A stretch of DNA of 64,000 nucleotides from assembly GCF_004458765.1 (NCBI RefSeq), contig NZ_SPJX01000673.1:1-64000 (forward strand). The letters run 5' to 3'. The notes under the pieces were generated by a model. The model was not told the DNA's origin. It ran no database searches and saw only the letters and a program-made list of their open reading frames with translations. Each line of letters opens with the position of its first letter. The stretch's first letter is position 1. Position numbers and translations under genes: made by a program. Positions 15,979-25,496 of this stretch are shown in pieces. The DNA is from Microvirga pakistanensis (GTDB taxonomy: Bacteria; Pseudomonadota; Alphaproteobacteria; Rhizobiales; Beijerinckiaceae).

Positions 15979-17484
15979 ATGGAAACGCTCTCGAATCTCT
16001 GGCTCGGCCTGGAAACGGCCCTGACCTTCTGGAACCTGGCCTATTGCATGGTCGGCGTGCTCCTCGGCACCGCCATCGGCGTGCTGCCGGGCCTCGGGCC
16101 CACTGCCACCATTGCCATGCTGCTGCCCGTCACCTTCGGTCTGCCGCCGGTTTCGGCGCTGATCATGCTGGCTGGTATCTACTACGGCGCGCAGTATGGC
16201 GGCTCCACCACCGCGATCCTGGTGAACCTGCCGGGTGAGTCGTCGAGCGTCGTGACCGCGCTCGACGGCTACCAGATGGCCCGTCAAGGCAAGGCGGGGA
16301 GGGCGCTGGCGACAGCCGCCATCGGTTCCTTCTTCGCCGGCACGGTCGCAACGGTGCTGCTTGCGGTCTTTGCTCCTCCCCTGGCTGACCTTGCCTTGCA
16401 GTTCGGCCCCGCCGAGTACTTTTCCTTGATGGTGCTTGGTCTGGTTGCCTCGGTCGTGCTGGCGCATGGATCGCTCCTGCACGCGTTTGGCATGATCATC
16501 CTCGGGCTCATCCTGGGGCTGATCGGAACCGACGTGAACTCCGGCACGACCCGCTATACGTTCGGCTTCCCGGAGATCGCAGACGGCATCAACTTCGTCG
16601 TTGTCGCCATGGGGGTGTTCGGCCTGGGAGAGATCATCGGCAACCTGGCGAACGAGTCGACGCGCACGGTCATGGCGAAGACCGTCACGGGTCTCATGCC
16701 GACGAAGGATGACATGAAGCAGATGGCAGCACCGGTCCTGCGTGGAACCGTCCTCGGCTCCATGCTCGGCATTCTTCCCGGCGGCGGTGCCATGCTTGCC
16801 TCCTTCGCAGCCTATACGTTGGAGAAGAAAGTTTCCAAACATCCCGAGCGTTTCGGCAAGGGAGCCATCGAGGGTGTCGCGGGGCCGGAATCAGCCAACA
16901 ACGCCGGTGCGCAGACATCTTTCATCCCGATGCTGACGCTGGGCATCCCGTCCAACCCCGTCATGGCCCTTATGATCGGCGCGATGATCATGCAGGGCAT
17001 CCAGCCGGGGCCTTCTGTGATGACCGAGCAGCCGGTGCTGTTCTGGGGCCTCATCGTGTCCATGTGGATCGGCAACCTGTTCCTGCTCGTCCTCAACCTG
17101 CCGCTCATCGGCCTGTGGGTGCGCATGATCTCGGTGCCGTACCATTTCCTGTATCCGGCTATCCTGGTCTTCTGCGCCATCGGCGTGTTCAGCCTCAACA
17201 ACGCGACCTTCGACGTCTACCTGATGGCGATCTTCGGGTTCCTTGGCTACATCTTCCGCAAGCTCGATTGCGAGCCGGCCCCGATGCTGCTCGGCTTCAT
17301 CCTCGGTCCCATGATGGAAGAGCACCTGCGCCGGGCCATGCTGATCTCCAAGGGCGACGCTACGGTGTTTCTCTCCCGTCCGATCAGCGCGACGATGCTG
17401 CTTCTCGCTCTCATCCTCCTCGCGACCGTTCTCGCTCCGGCCGTTCGCCAGAAACGCGAAGAGGCCTTCCAGGAGGAGGCTTAA
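15979..17484 (+). CDS. tctA: Tripartite tricarboxylate transporter large permease TctA
   Basis: The 501-residue protein is a full-length TctA with about eleven helices. It carries the family's glycine/proline-rich signatures: GTAIGVLPGLGPTATIAMLL near residue 30, GGSTTAILVNLPGESSSVVT near 80, LGSMLGILPGGGAMLASFAA near 258 and TLGIPSNPVMALMIGAMIM near 318. It forms the transport pathway with TctB, fed by TctC. It is followed 55 bp later by the dehydratase gene, so uptake and first catabolic step are likely on one transcript. Confidence 0.94.
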   Translation: METLSNLWLGLETALTFWNLAYCMVGVLLGTAIGVLPGLGPTATIAMLLPVTFGLPPVSALIMLAGIYYGAQYGGSTTAILVNLPGESSSVVTALDGYQMARQGKAGRALATAAIGSFFAGTVATVLLAVFAPPLADLALQFGPAEYFSLMVLGLVASVVLAHGSLLHAFGMIILGLILGLIGTDVNSGTTRYTFGFPEIADGINFVVVAMGVFGLGEIIGNLANESTRTVMAKTVTGLMPTKDDMKQMAAPVLRGTVLGSMLGILPGGGAMLASFAAYTLEKKVSKHPERFGKGAIEGVAGPESANNAGAQTSFIPMLTLGIPSNPVMALMIGAMIMQGIQPGPSVMTEQPVLFWGLIVSMWIGNLFLLVLNLPLIGLWVRMISVPYHFLYPAILVFCAIGVFSLNNATFDVYLMAIFGFLGYIFRKLDCEPAPMLLGFILGPMMEEHLRRAMLISKGDATVFLSRPISATMLLLALILLATVLAPAVRQKREEAFQEEA

Positions 17485-17539
17485 GCCTCCTCCCTATGGA
17501 CCTTGAACACATCGACATCACAGGCACGACGTGGCTCCC

Positions 17540-19279
<1,740 letters not shown>

Positions 19280-19297
19280 GTTCCAGGAGATGCACCG

Positions 19298-20017
19298 ATG
19301 ACCGGACTGAAGCCCGAGACCCGCGAGAAGCTCAAGAAAGTCGCGACCCCAACGCTGATGACGGCGCTCTACAAGCGCGGCCTGCGCAACCAGTGGATCC
19401 AGGACGTGCACCGCATCAACCGTGATGCCGGCCCGATGGTGGGCGAGGCGTTCACCCTGCGCTACATGCCGGCGCGTGAGGACCTGAACCAGTTGAGCGT
19501 CTTCCGGGACCGGGAGCATCCGCAGCGCAAGGCGGTCGAGATCTGCCCTCCCGGAGCGGTTCTCGTCATGGACAGCCGCAAGAACCCGCGTGCGGCCTCG
19601 GCGGGCTCGATCCTGATCTCCCGCCTAATGGTCCGCGGCGTGGCCGGCGTGGTCACCGACGGCGGCTTCCGCGATACGCCAGAGATCGAAAATCTCGGCA
19701 TTCCCGCCTATCACAACCGTCCCTCTGCTCCGACGAACCTGACCCTGCATCAGGCCATCGACATCAACGTTCCCATCGGCTGCGGCGATGCGCCGGTGTT
19801 TCCGGGCGATGTGATCGTCGGCGATGCCGAAGGCGTCGTGGTGATCCCGGCTCACCTGGCCGACGAGATCGCCGACGAGGCCACCGAAATGACCGCATTC
19901 GAGGATTTCGTGACCGAGGAGGTCCTGAAAGGACGCTCGATCCTCGGCCTCTATCCGGCGACTGACGAGCAGACCAACATCGACTTCGCAGCCTGGCGCG
20001 AGAGAACCGGCCGCTGA
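19298..20017 (+). CDS. RraA-family protein
   Basis: The 239-residue protein has the RraA/HMG-aldolase fold signature: GEAFTLRYMPAR near residue 50, the GVVTDGGFRD loop near residue 112 that in the aldolases carries the catalytic Arg-Asp, and GDVIVGDAEGVVVIPAHLA near 168. Members include 4-hydroxy-4-methyl-2-oxoglutarate/oxaloacetate aldolases, and the name RraA comes from RNase E inhibitors. In sugar-acid operons such proteins are frequent between the dehydratase and a second lyase, where the exact reaction is mostly unproven. It lies 18 bp after the dehydratase gene. Confidence 0.82.
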   Translation: MTGLKPETREKLKKVATPTLMTALYKRGLRNQWIQDVHRINRDAGPMVGEAFTLRYMPAREDLNQLSVFRDREHPQRKAVEICPPGAVLVMDSRKNPRAASAGSILISRLMVRGVAGVVTDGGFRDTPEIENLGIPAYHNRPSAPTNLTLHQAIDINVPIGCGDAPVFPGDVIVGDAEGVVVIPAHLADEIADEATEMTAFEDFVTEEVLKGRSILGLYPATDEQTNIDFAAWRERTGR

Positions 20018-20104
20018 TGGGTAGTTGACGAAGAGCCACGACACCACGAACCTGCAACCTGCCTTGCGCTTCAAAGCGCAGGGTGAAGGTCGTTTGGAGG
20101 CACA

Positions 20105-20902
20105 ATGAAGGCGAACAGGATCAAGTCGCTCTGGGCGGATAACAAACCGGTGCTGAATGGCTGGCTATCCATCCCGAATGCGTTCACCGCCGAGATCCTG
20201 GCAGAGCAGGGATACGACTCTATCACGATCGATCTCCAGCATGGTCTCATCGACTATCAGGCCGCTCTCGGCATGCTCCAAGCGATGCGTGCCAGTGAGG
20301 TGGCGCCTCTCGTGCGCGTTCCGTGGCTTGATCCCGCGGCCATCATGAAGGTGCTTGATGCAGGCGCATGCGGGGTGATTTGCCCCATGATCAACACGGG
20401 CGCGCAGGCCGCCGAACTTGTGTCATACATGCGCTATCCCCCAGCAGGGACCCGCAGCTTCGGCCCGACCCGGGCGGTGTTCTCCGCTGGCCCGAACTAT
20501 GGCGTCGAAGCCGACAACAATGTTCTCTGCTTTGCCATGATCGAAACCGCGGAAGGCTTCAATAATCTCAATGAGATCGTTGCAACACCCGGCTTGGACG
20601 GGGTCTATATCGGCCCGTCCGATCTGACCCTTGGACTGACCGGACGAAAATATCCCTTCGGCTTCGATCGGGAGGAGCCGGAGATGGTAGACGCGATCCG
20701 CACGATCCTGGATGCAGCCCATCTAGCCGGCATCCGCGCGGCTCTCCATTGCGGCGGCTCGGCCTATGCCGCGAAGGCCGTCGACTGGGGCTTCGACCTT
20801 GTGACGCTTCCCAACGATGTCCGCCTCCTTGCCGCCGCATCCGGTGCCAGCGTGGATGACACGCGAAAACTGATCGCAGCCGACGCTGGCACAATCACGT
20901 AG
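20105..20902 (+). CDS. HpcH/HpaI-family aldolase
   Basis: The 265-residue protein is a class II, metal-dependent pyruvate aldolase of the HpaI/GarL family. The catalytic and metal-binding elements are visible in order: His in IDLQHGLID, Arg in PLVRVPW, the metal ligand Glu in MIETAEGFNN and Asp in IGPSDLTLGL. Such enzymes cleave 2-keto-3-deoxy acids to pyruvate and an aldehyde. As the last gene of the cassette it would split the product of the dehydratase, for a pentonate giving pyruvate plus glycolaldehyde. A ribosome site TTGGAGGCACA precedes ATG 20105; a hairpin terminator follows. Confidence 0.88.
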   Translation: MKANRIKSLWADNKPVLNGWLSIPNAFTAEILAEQGYDSITIDLQHGLIDYQAALGMLQAMRASEVAPLVRVPWLDPAAIMKVLDAGACGVICPMINTGAQAAELVSYMRYPPAGTRSFGPTRAVFSAGPNYGVEADNNVLCFAMIETAEGFNNLNEIVATPGLDGVYIGPSDLTLGLTGRKYPFGFDREEPEMVDAIRTILDAAHLAGIRAALHCGGSAYAAKAVDWGFDLVTLPNDVRLLAAASGASVDDTRKLIAADAGTIT

Positions 20903-20943
20903 AATCCTTGCCTTCGGAAGCATACCAGCTCAAGCTGGTTGAC

Positions 20944-20961
20944 AAGGTCCGGTCCTGGCAC
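20944..20961 (+). repeat. Dispersed short repeat, copy 1
   Basis: AAGGTCCGGTCCTGGCAC recurs with one change at 54956-54973. Both copies are preceded by CTGGTTG and followed six bases later by GAAGTARAC, so the shared unit is about 40 bp. Both are intergenic. Confidence 0.55.
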
Positions 20962-20980
20962 GAGGCGGAAGTAGACTGAG

Positions 20981-21008
20981 GGTCTGCTCATGAGGCGGTG
21001 AGCAGACC
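20981..21008 (+). terminator. Terminator after the aldolase gene
   Basis: A perfect 10-bp stem GGTCTGCTCA/TGAGCAGACC (20981-20990 with 20999-21008) encloses an 8-base loop and is followed by TTCATTTCAT. It would end the TTT/dehydratase operon. Confidence 0.65.
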
Positions 21009-21343
21009 TTCATTTCATCTGCTGTTCGCTACTCTTTGATCCGCAGCAGTCTTTTCGGGCCTCCGATTATGTCTGAGCGATTGGAATAGGCCTGTCACTT
21101 TTCAGGTGAGCTGGTGCACCGGCAAGACCAGCGCCAGTCCGCGGACCGCTTCTTGGGCCGAGCTTTTCAGGCCCGCCTTGGCACAAGGGGTGAACAATCT
21201 ATGAGAGACTGTTTGGCCTCGCTCAATGTCGCTGGTGAGCTCCGTTGTGGAGCGTGGAACGTCGCAATCCGACTTCTGCCAAAGCGTTTTGACACGACCA
21301 AGACCCTGAGGCGACGTTCGAGGCCTGCGGCTACGTCGAACGG
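21009..21343. other. Intergenic stretch with a short coding-like remnant at its right end
   Basis: No complete gene is seen. The 51 bases before ATG 21344 are open in the same frame as the Crp-like gene from just after a stop at 21290, and read PEATFEACGYVERMNPYH across the start, which looks like the tail of another protein joined to the regulator. Confidence 0.4.
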
Positions 21344-22204
21344 ATGAACCCTTATCACGTCTTCGTGATCCGCCTGCGTCACGTTGTCAGGTACTCTCAT
21401 CAGCCTGTAGGAGCGTTGCGGACCGCCTTGGTAAGGAAGCTACCGAAAGACCATCGTGCCAACCGGTTCCTGAATGCCTTAGAGCCTGACGACTTCATCC
21501 TGCTTGAACCCCATCTGGAGGCCGTCATCCTGCCCCGTGGGACTGTACTGTACGAGCCCGGGGATCCCATCCGCTACACCTACTTCCCGCATGATGCCAT
21601 CGTGTCCCTTGTTGATGTCATGGAGGATGGCCGTCTGGCAGAGGTGGCCATCTTCGGCTGTGAGGGATTGTTCGGCCTCTTGACCGCGTTTGCGAGCCGG
21701 GAGGCCTTCGGGCGCTACGTTGTGCAGATCCCTGGAACCGCCTCCCGCATTCCCCTGGCCCGCCTCCATGAGGCGATCAGGACGCGCCCCGCTGTTCAGA
21801 GGCTGGTGTTGGCCTACAACGAGGCGCTGCTCGCGCAAGCGTATCACACCGTTGCCTGCAATGCGGTGCATACGGTCGAGGCCCGGTGTTGCCGCTGGAT
21901 TCTGAGCACACATGATCGCCTGAACCAGGACACCTCGCCCTCGAAGGACTCGCTGCCCCTGACACACCAATTCCTCGCCGAAATGCTTGGTGTGCAGCGT
22001 TCCACGGTCAGCCCCATCTTACGCGGCCTCCAGATATCGGGCCTGATTGAGCAACGACGAGGCGGCATCGACGTGATCGACCGCGCCGGGCTCGAACAAG
22101 GGGCCTGCGAGTGCTATCGCAAAATCCGCTCCCGCTTCGACAAGTTCCTGTCCGGTACCCATGCCCCGGCTGGACGCGGCAGGCTGGGAAAAGCTAGGGA
22201 TTGA
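21344..22204 (+). CDS. Crp/Fnr-family transcriptional regulator
   Basis: The product of up to 286 residues has an N-terminal cyclic-nucleotide-binding-like beta barrel (LPRGTVLYEPGDPIRYTYFP, EVAIFGCEGLFGLL) and a C-terminal winged helix (LTHQFLAEMLGVQRSTVSPI, LRGLQISGLIEQRRGGIDVID). Fnr iron-sulfur cysteines are absent, so it is not an oxygen sensor of the Fnr type. Proteins of this subgroup are abundant in Methylobacteriaceae and Bradyrhizobiaceae, usually uncharacterised. The first 30 residues are atypical and the real start could be an internal codon near the RTALVRKL segment. It is monocistronic; targets cannot be inferred. Confidence 0.8.
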   Translation: MNPYHVFVIRLRHVVRYSHQPVGALRTALVRKLPKDHRANRFLNALEPDDFILLEPHLEAVILPRGTVLYEPGDPIRYTYFPHDAIVSLVDVMEDGRLAEVAIFGCEGLFGLLTAFASREAFGRYVVQIPGTASRIPLARLHEAIRTRPAVQRLVLAYNEALLAQAYHTVACNAVHTVEARCCRWILSTHDRLNQDTSPSKDSLPLTHQFLAEMLGVQRSTVSPILRGLQISGLIEQRRGGIDVIDRAGLEQGACECYRKIRSRFDKFLSGTHAPAGRGRLGKARD

Positions 22205-22580
22205 GTTCGGTGCTGAGACTATACGGGGTGGTTCACCGTCGCAGGCCTGATGCTGCGCGGCAGCGACGGCGGCCAACCGACTCCGTCGGCGGCGGGAGGG
22301 CCAGCTACTGGCACTTGGCGGACCTTAGCCGAAATTCGGCATTGGCGGTGTGAGCAGACCCTCATAGGCAAGAGCTCAATGGCTCAGGTTGACCCAAACC
22401 AGACTTCCAGGGCGGACACTAGGCTGCGGAAGATTGGCTCAGCCGGAGAGTTCCGGTGGCTCGCAGTTGTTCATGGGCTCGCAAGCGTGCATCGCGTGCG
22501 GCATCCACATCTATTGCGGCAAGGCGTGAACATCTCCCCGGCCTGATCATTAACGGATGTTCTGGACAGGAGAGGCGATC
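22205..22580. other. Intergenic stretch with no recognised gene
   Basis: About 375 bases between the Crp-like gene and the DUF2934 gene show no supported coding frame or terminator with a T run. Confidence 0.5.
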
Positions 22581-22835
22581 ATGTCCGACACAGTGTCCGC
22601 CGCAGCCATCGCTACCAGCCAGGATGAGCGGATCCGGCAGCGGGCTTACGAGATCCGGGAGAACGAGGGTCGAACCGGAAATCCTGAAGATCATTGGTTC
22701 AGGGCCGAGCGGGAGCTTGCCTATCAGGGGCAGGAGCGCTCCGACGCGACGATGGAGAATGCTCCACCGGCGGCTGCCGCCAATGCCAGCTCAGCCGCCA
22801 TCGGCGAGATTCCTGATGAGCGGATGGCCAAGTAA
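22581..22835 (+). CDS. DUF2934 domain-containing small protein
   Basis: From ATG 22581, preceded by AGGAGAGGCG, the product is 84 residues. Its centre (DERIRQRAYEIRENEGRTGN followed by PEDHWFRAERELA) is the DUF2934 motif R-x-R-A-Y-x-I-W-x-x-E-G-R-P-x-G-x-x-x-x-H-W-x-x-A-E-x-E. Such short, charged proteins are common in rhizobia and methylobacteria and of unknown function. The C-terminal third is Ala-rich and low complexity. It lies 123 bp before the NADH dehydrogenase-like gene and could share its transcript. Confidence 0.82.
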   Translation: MSDTVSAAAIATSQDERIRQRAYEIRENEGRTGNPEDHWFRAERELAYQGQERSDATMENAPPAAAANASSAAIGEIPDERMAK

Positions 22836-22958
22836 CCTGGAGAGTGGTTGAAGGGGGTCGTTACCGTTGCCATCGAGGAGGGAACATCAGGACCGTGCCT
22901 CGGTTGGCAGTGCGAGGATCCGCCCGTCCGGTGGACCTCGACAGACAACGGGAGCGCC

Positions 22959-24320
22959 ATGACCAACACTGTGCCGAAGGTCGTGATCGTTGGAGCAGGG
23001 TTCGGCGGGCTGACGGTCGCCCAGTCCCTGGCGCGGCTCCCGGTTGAGGTGACTGTGATCGACCGTCATAACTTCCACTACTTCCAGCCCTTGCTCTATC
23101 AGGTCGCGACAGCGGCCTTGTCGCCGGCGGACATCGCCTGGCCGATCCGCGGCATCCTCAAGCGGCAGACGAATACAACAGTACTGATGGCGAACGTGAC
23201 CGGCATCAATACGGATCAGCGCCTGGTTCATGCCGGGCCTGTGACCGTCCCGTACGATTACCTGGTCCTTGCCACAGGTGCCACCCACTCTTACTTCGGC
23301 CACCCGGAATGGGCGTCCGTTGCTCCAGGCTTGAAGCAGATCGAGGACGCGACCGCCATCCGCCGCAGGATCCTGATGGCCTTCGAGCAGGCTGAGTTGA
23401 TCGAAGATGTCGAGGAACGGCGGCGGCTGCTCACCTTTGTGGTGGTTGGCGGCGGTCCCACGGGCGTCGAGATGGCGGGGGCCATCGCCGAGGTGGCGCA
23501 TCATGCCTTGCCCGCCGAGTTCCGGCGCATCGACCCGCACGCCGCCCGCGTGATCCTGATCGAAGCCGGTCCGCGCCTGCTACCCACCTTTCCCGAGGAT
23601 CTCTCGACCTATGCGCAGCAGGCACTGGAGCGGATGAGCGTCGAGGTCATGACCGCAACTCGGGTGACGCACTGCGATGAGCGAGGGGTTGATCTGGAAG
23701 GATCACGCATCGAGGCCGGCACGATCGTGTGGGCTGCGGGTGTCGTAGCCTCCCCGGCGGCCGATTGGATCGAGGCGGAGCGGGACCGGGCAGGGCGGGT
23801 CAAGGTCGGCTCGGACTTGACGGTTCCCGGGCGGCCCGAGATTTTTGTGGTCGGCGACACCGCAGCGGCCGTCGATGAGACCGGACGGATGGTGCCCGGC
23901 ATTGCCCCGGCGGCGAAGCAGATGGGCCGATACGTAGCGGGTGTCATTGCGGCGAGGGCCGCGAACCGACACAGCCCCGGACCGTTCCGGTACCGGCATC
24001 AAGGCGATCTCGCCACGATCGGCCGCAAGGCTGCGGTGGTGAAGCTCGATCACCTCCACCTGACGGGCTTTTTAGGCTGGCTGTTCTGGGGCTTTGCACA
24101 CGTCTACTTTCTGATCGGTCTGCGCAACCGTGCCGTGGTCGCACTCAACTGGTTCTGGAACTATCTGACGTACCAGCGGGGCGCACGCCTTATCGTTGAC
24201 GGCCCTGACGCGCAGGAGTCGGCGCAAGCGGAGAAGACCAAGCCGCTCGCGTCCTCAGTCGAGATGAGCCGAAGCTCGGATCGAAGCCAAGTCAACATGG
24301 CGGGCCAGGATTGGCGGTAG
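22959..24320 (+). CDS. Type II NADH dehydrogenase-like NAD(P)/FAD oxidoreductase
   Basis: The 453-residue protein is an NDH-2-type flavoprotein that would pass electrons from NADH to quinone at the inner face of the membrane without pumping protons. Two dinucleotide folds are visible: VVIVGAGFGGLTVAQSLA near the N-terminus for FAD and FVVVGGGPTGVEMAGAIAE near residue 155 for NADH. FQPLLYQVATAALSP and the AAAKQMGRYVA segment are family landmarks, and a hydrophobic C-terminal part (FLGWLFWGFAHVYFLIGLRN) is the usual membrane anchor. ATG 22959 follows GGGAG; the frame stays open to 22848 but that extension lacks similarity. Confidence 0.9.
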   Translation: MTNTVPKVVIVGAGFGGLTVAQSLARLPVEVTVIDRHNFHYFQPLLYQVATAALSPADIAWPIRGILKRQTNTTVLMANVTGINTDQRLVHAGPVTVPYDYLVLATGATHSYFGHPEWASVAPGLKQIEDATAIRRRILMAFEQAELIEDVEERRRLLTFVVVGGGPTGVEMAGAIAEVAHHALPAEFRRIDPHAARVILIEAGPRLLPTFPEDLSTYAQQALERMSVEVMTATRVTHCDERGVDLEGSRIEAGTIVWAAGVVASPAADWIEAERDRAGRVKVGSDLTVPGRPEIFVVGDTAAAVDETGRMVPGIAPAAKQMGRYVAGVIAARAANRHSPGPFRYRHQGDLATIGRKAAVVKLDHLHLTGFLGWLFWGFAHVYFLIGLRNRAVVALNWFWNYLTYQRGARLIVDGPDAQESAQAEKTKPLASSVEMSRSSDRSQVNMAGQDWR

Positions 24321-24525
24321 AGGCACCTGGACGCGGGCTTCTCTCGAGTTGGCTTCCTCGATGGCAGGCTCGGATAACATGATCTTGTTCATTGATATGG
24401 AGGGCAAGCTGCCGAAGCTCGAACGTCGCCTTCTGGCACGACGCGGACGGGGGACGAACGTCCGCTTTGGTCAGGAACATCGGACGTTCCAGTCAGGGAA
24501 CGAATTTCACTGCCTGACCCGATGC

Positions 24526-24947
24526 GGCATCGTCAGGTTAACCGGAGAGTGACCGGATCGAGGCATATGTGAGGGATGAAATCGACCCATCATCCTCGTT
24601 ACGTTCGCCACCGCTTCCCGGCTGAAGTGATCAGCCATGCTGTTTGGTTGTACTTCCGGTTTCCGTTGAGCCTGCGGATGGTCGAGGAGATGCTCGCTGC
24701 TCGAGGAATCCTGGTCAGCCACGAGACAGTCCGACAATGGGCGCTGAAGTTCGGCCAGAGCTTTGCCACCCAGATGCGCCGGCGTCTTCCGGCAGCAGGC
24801 GACAAATGGCACTTAGATGAGGTTGTCATCAGCATTGCAGGCCGGAAGCATTGGCTCTGGCGCGCCGTCGATCAGCATGGGATGGTGCCTTCTGACGAGC
24901 TGATCTGAGGGAGCTCTCTAATGTCATCCCGTTAACCTGACGGTGCC
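24526..24947 (+). mobile_element. Internally deleted IS6-family element (422 bp) with both inverted repeats
   Basis: The repeats GGCATCGTCAGGTTAAC at 24526-24542 and, on the minus strand from 24947, GGCACCGTCAGGTTAAC differ at one position of 17 and bracket a 422-bp unit. Inside is the first half of an IS6 transposase. Comparison with the complete transposase at 11432 indicates that the segment between the codons for AVDQ.G and GMVP is missing, with GGATGGTGCC-type sequence at the junction. It is therefore a non-autonomous derivative that keeps both ends. It abuts another truncated IS6 copy. Confidence 0.75.
24576..24908 (+). pseudogene. Truncated IS6-family transposase
   Basis: The 110-codon frame begins MKSTHHPRYVRHRFPAE and follows the complete IS6 copy B transposase through FRFPLSLRMVEEMLAARGIL and the first catalytic Asp (WHLDEVVISIAG), then ends within about 12 codons (HGMVPSDELI). 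The second catalytic Asp and the Glu are absent, so the product cannot catalyse transposition; it retains the DNA-binding half and could at most bind ends. Confidence 0.8.
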
Positions 24948-25135
24948 GACGACAATACCGCGCTCGAGCAGCATCTCCTCAACCAGCCGCAGGCTCAATG
25001 GGAACCTGAAGTAGAGCCATAGCGCGTGGGCGATGATCTCTGGTGGGAAGCGGTGACGCTTGTAGCTGACGGGCTTGGTCATGGCGACCCGTCTATGCGG
25101 CCTGCTCTCATAGTCGGGTTAATGTGACATCACCG
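24948..25135 (-). mobile_element. 5' relic of another IS6-family element, minus strand
   Basis: On the minus strand an inverted-repeat end GGTGATGTCACATTAACC begins at 25135, and 53 bases in, at 25082, an ATG opens a frame starting MTKPVSYKRHRFPPEIIAHA, close to the transposase of IS6 copy B. After about 45 codons (LVEEMLLERGIVV) it is cut exactly at the right end of the 422-bp element (24947). The 3' two thirds and the other end are lost. The order shows one IS6 derivative joined into another. Confidence 0.75.
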
Positions 25136-25496
25136 TCTGCGCGGCCGCTGGACTCGGGCTTGGCGCAACGATCCTGTCTGTCGGCGTGCAAGGGCTGGAC
25201 GCCCTCGGTACATCGTTCCCTCTGCTGCTCTCGCTCCACCCGTAGCACGAGGGTCTGGCGACAACAGGGCCGGCCCTACGCCTCTGTCGAGGGCGGATCG
25301 AGCGAGCACCATCACGATGGTGAGCCCGTCACCGACCGCAGAGGGCACGGTGTCTCCACTCCGCTCTGGACACGCCATAGTCCTGAGACCCTGCTACCGC
25401 TGGGCAGGCCCCGCCAGGCCCTAGCACCCCTTGACAGGCTGAACTCTATGATAACTATTCGTATAAACAGAATAATTATATCGGCCAGAGGTACCC
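25136..25496. other. Intergenic stretch upstream of the Liv-type operon
   Basis: No gene is seen. The last 65 bases contain a possible promoter: TTGACA at 25431-25436 with AACTAT at 25453-25458 (16-base spacer), followed by the partly symmetric ATTCGTATAAACAGAAT (25457-25473), a candidate operator for the FadR-type repressor at the end of the operon. The promoter assignment is tentative. Confidence 0.45.

Noticed and set aside
15400..16842. 480-codon open frame on the minus strand
   Set aside because: Antisense to tctB and tctA; highly charged low-complexity product typical of a GC-driven shadow frame.
24349..24552. 67-codon ORF upstream of the 422-bp IS6 derivative
   Set aside because: It runs into the inverted repeat of the element and has no family-like features or good ribosome site.
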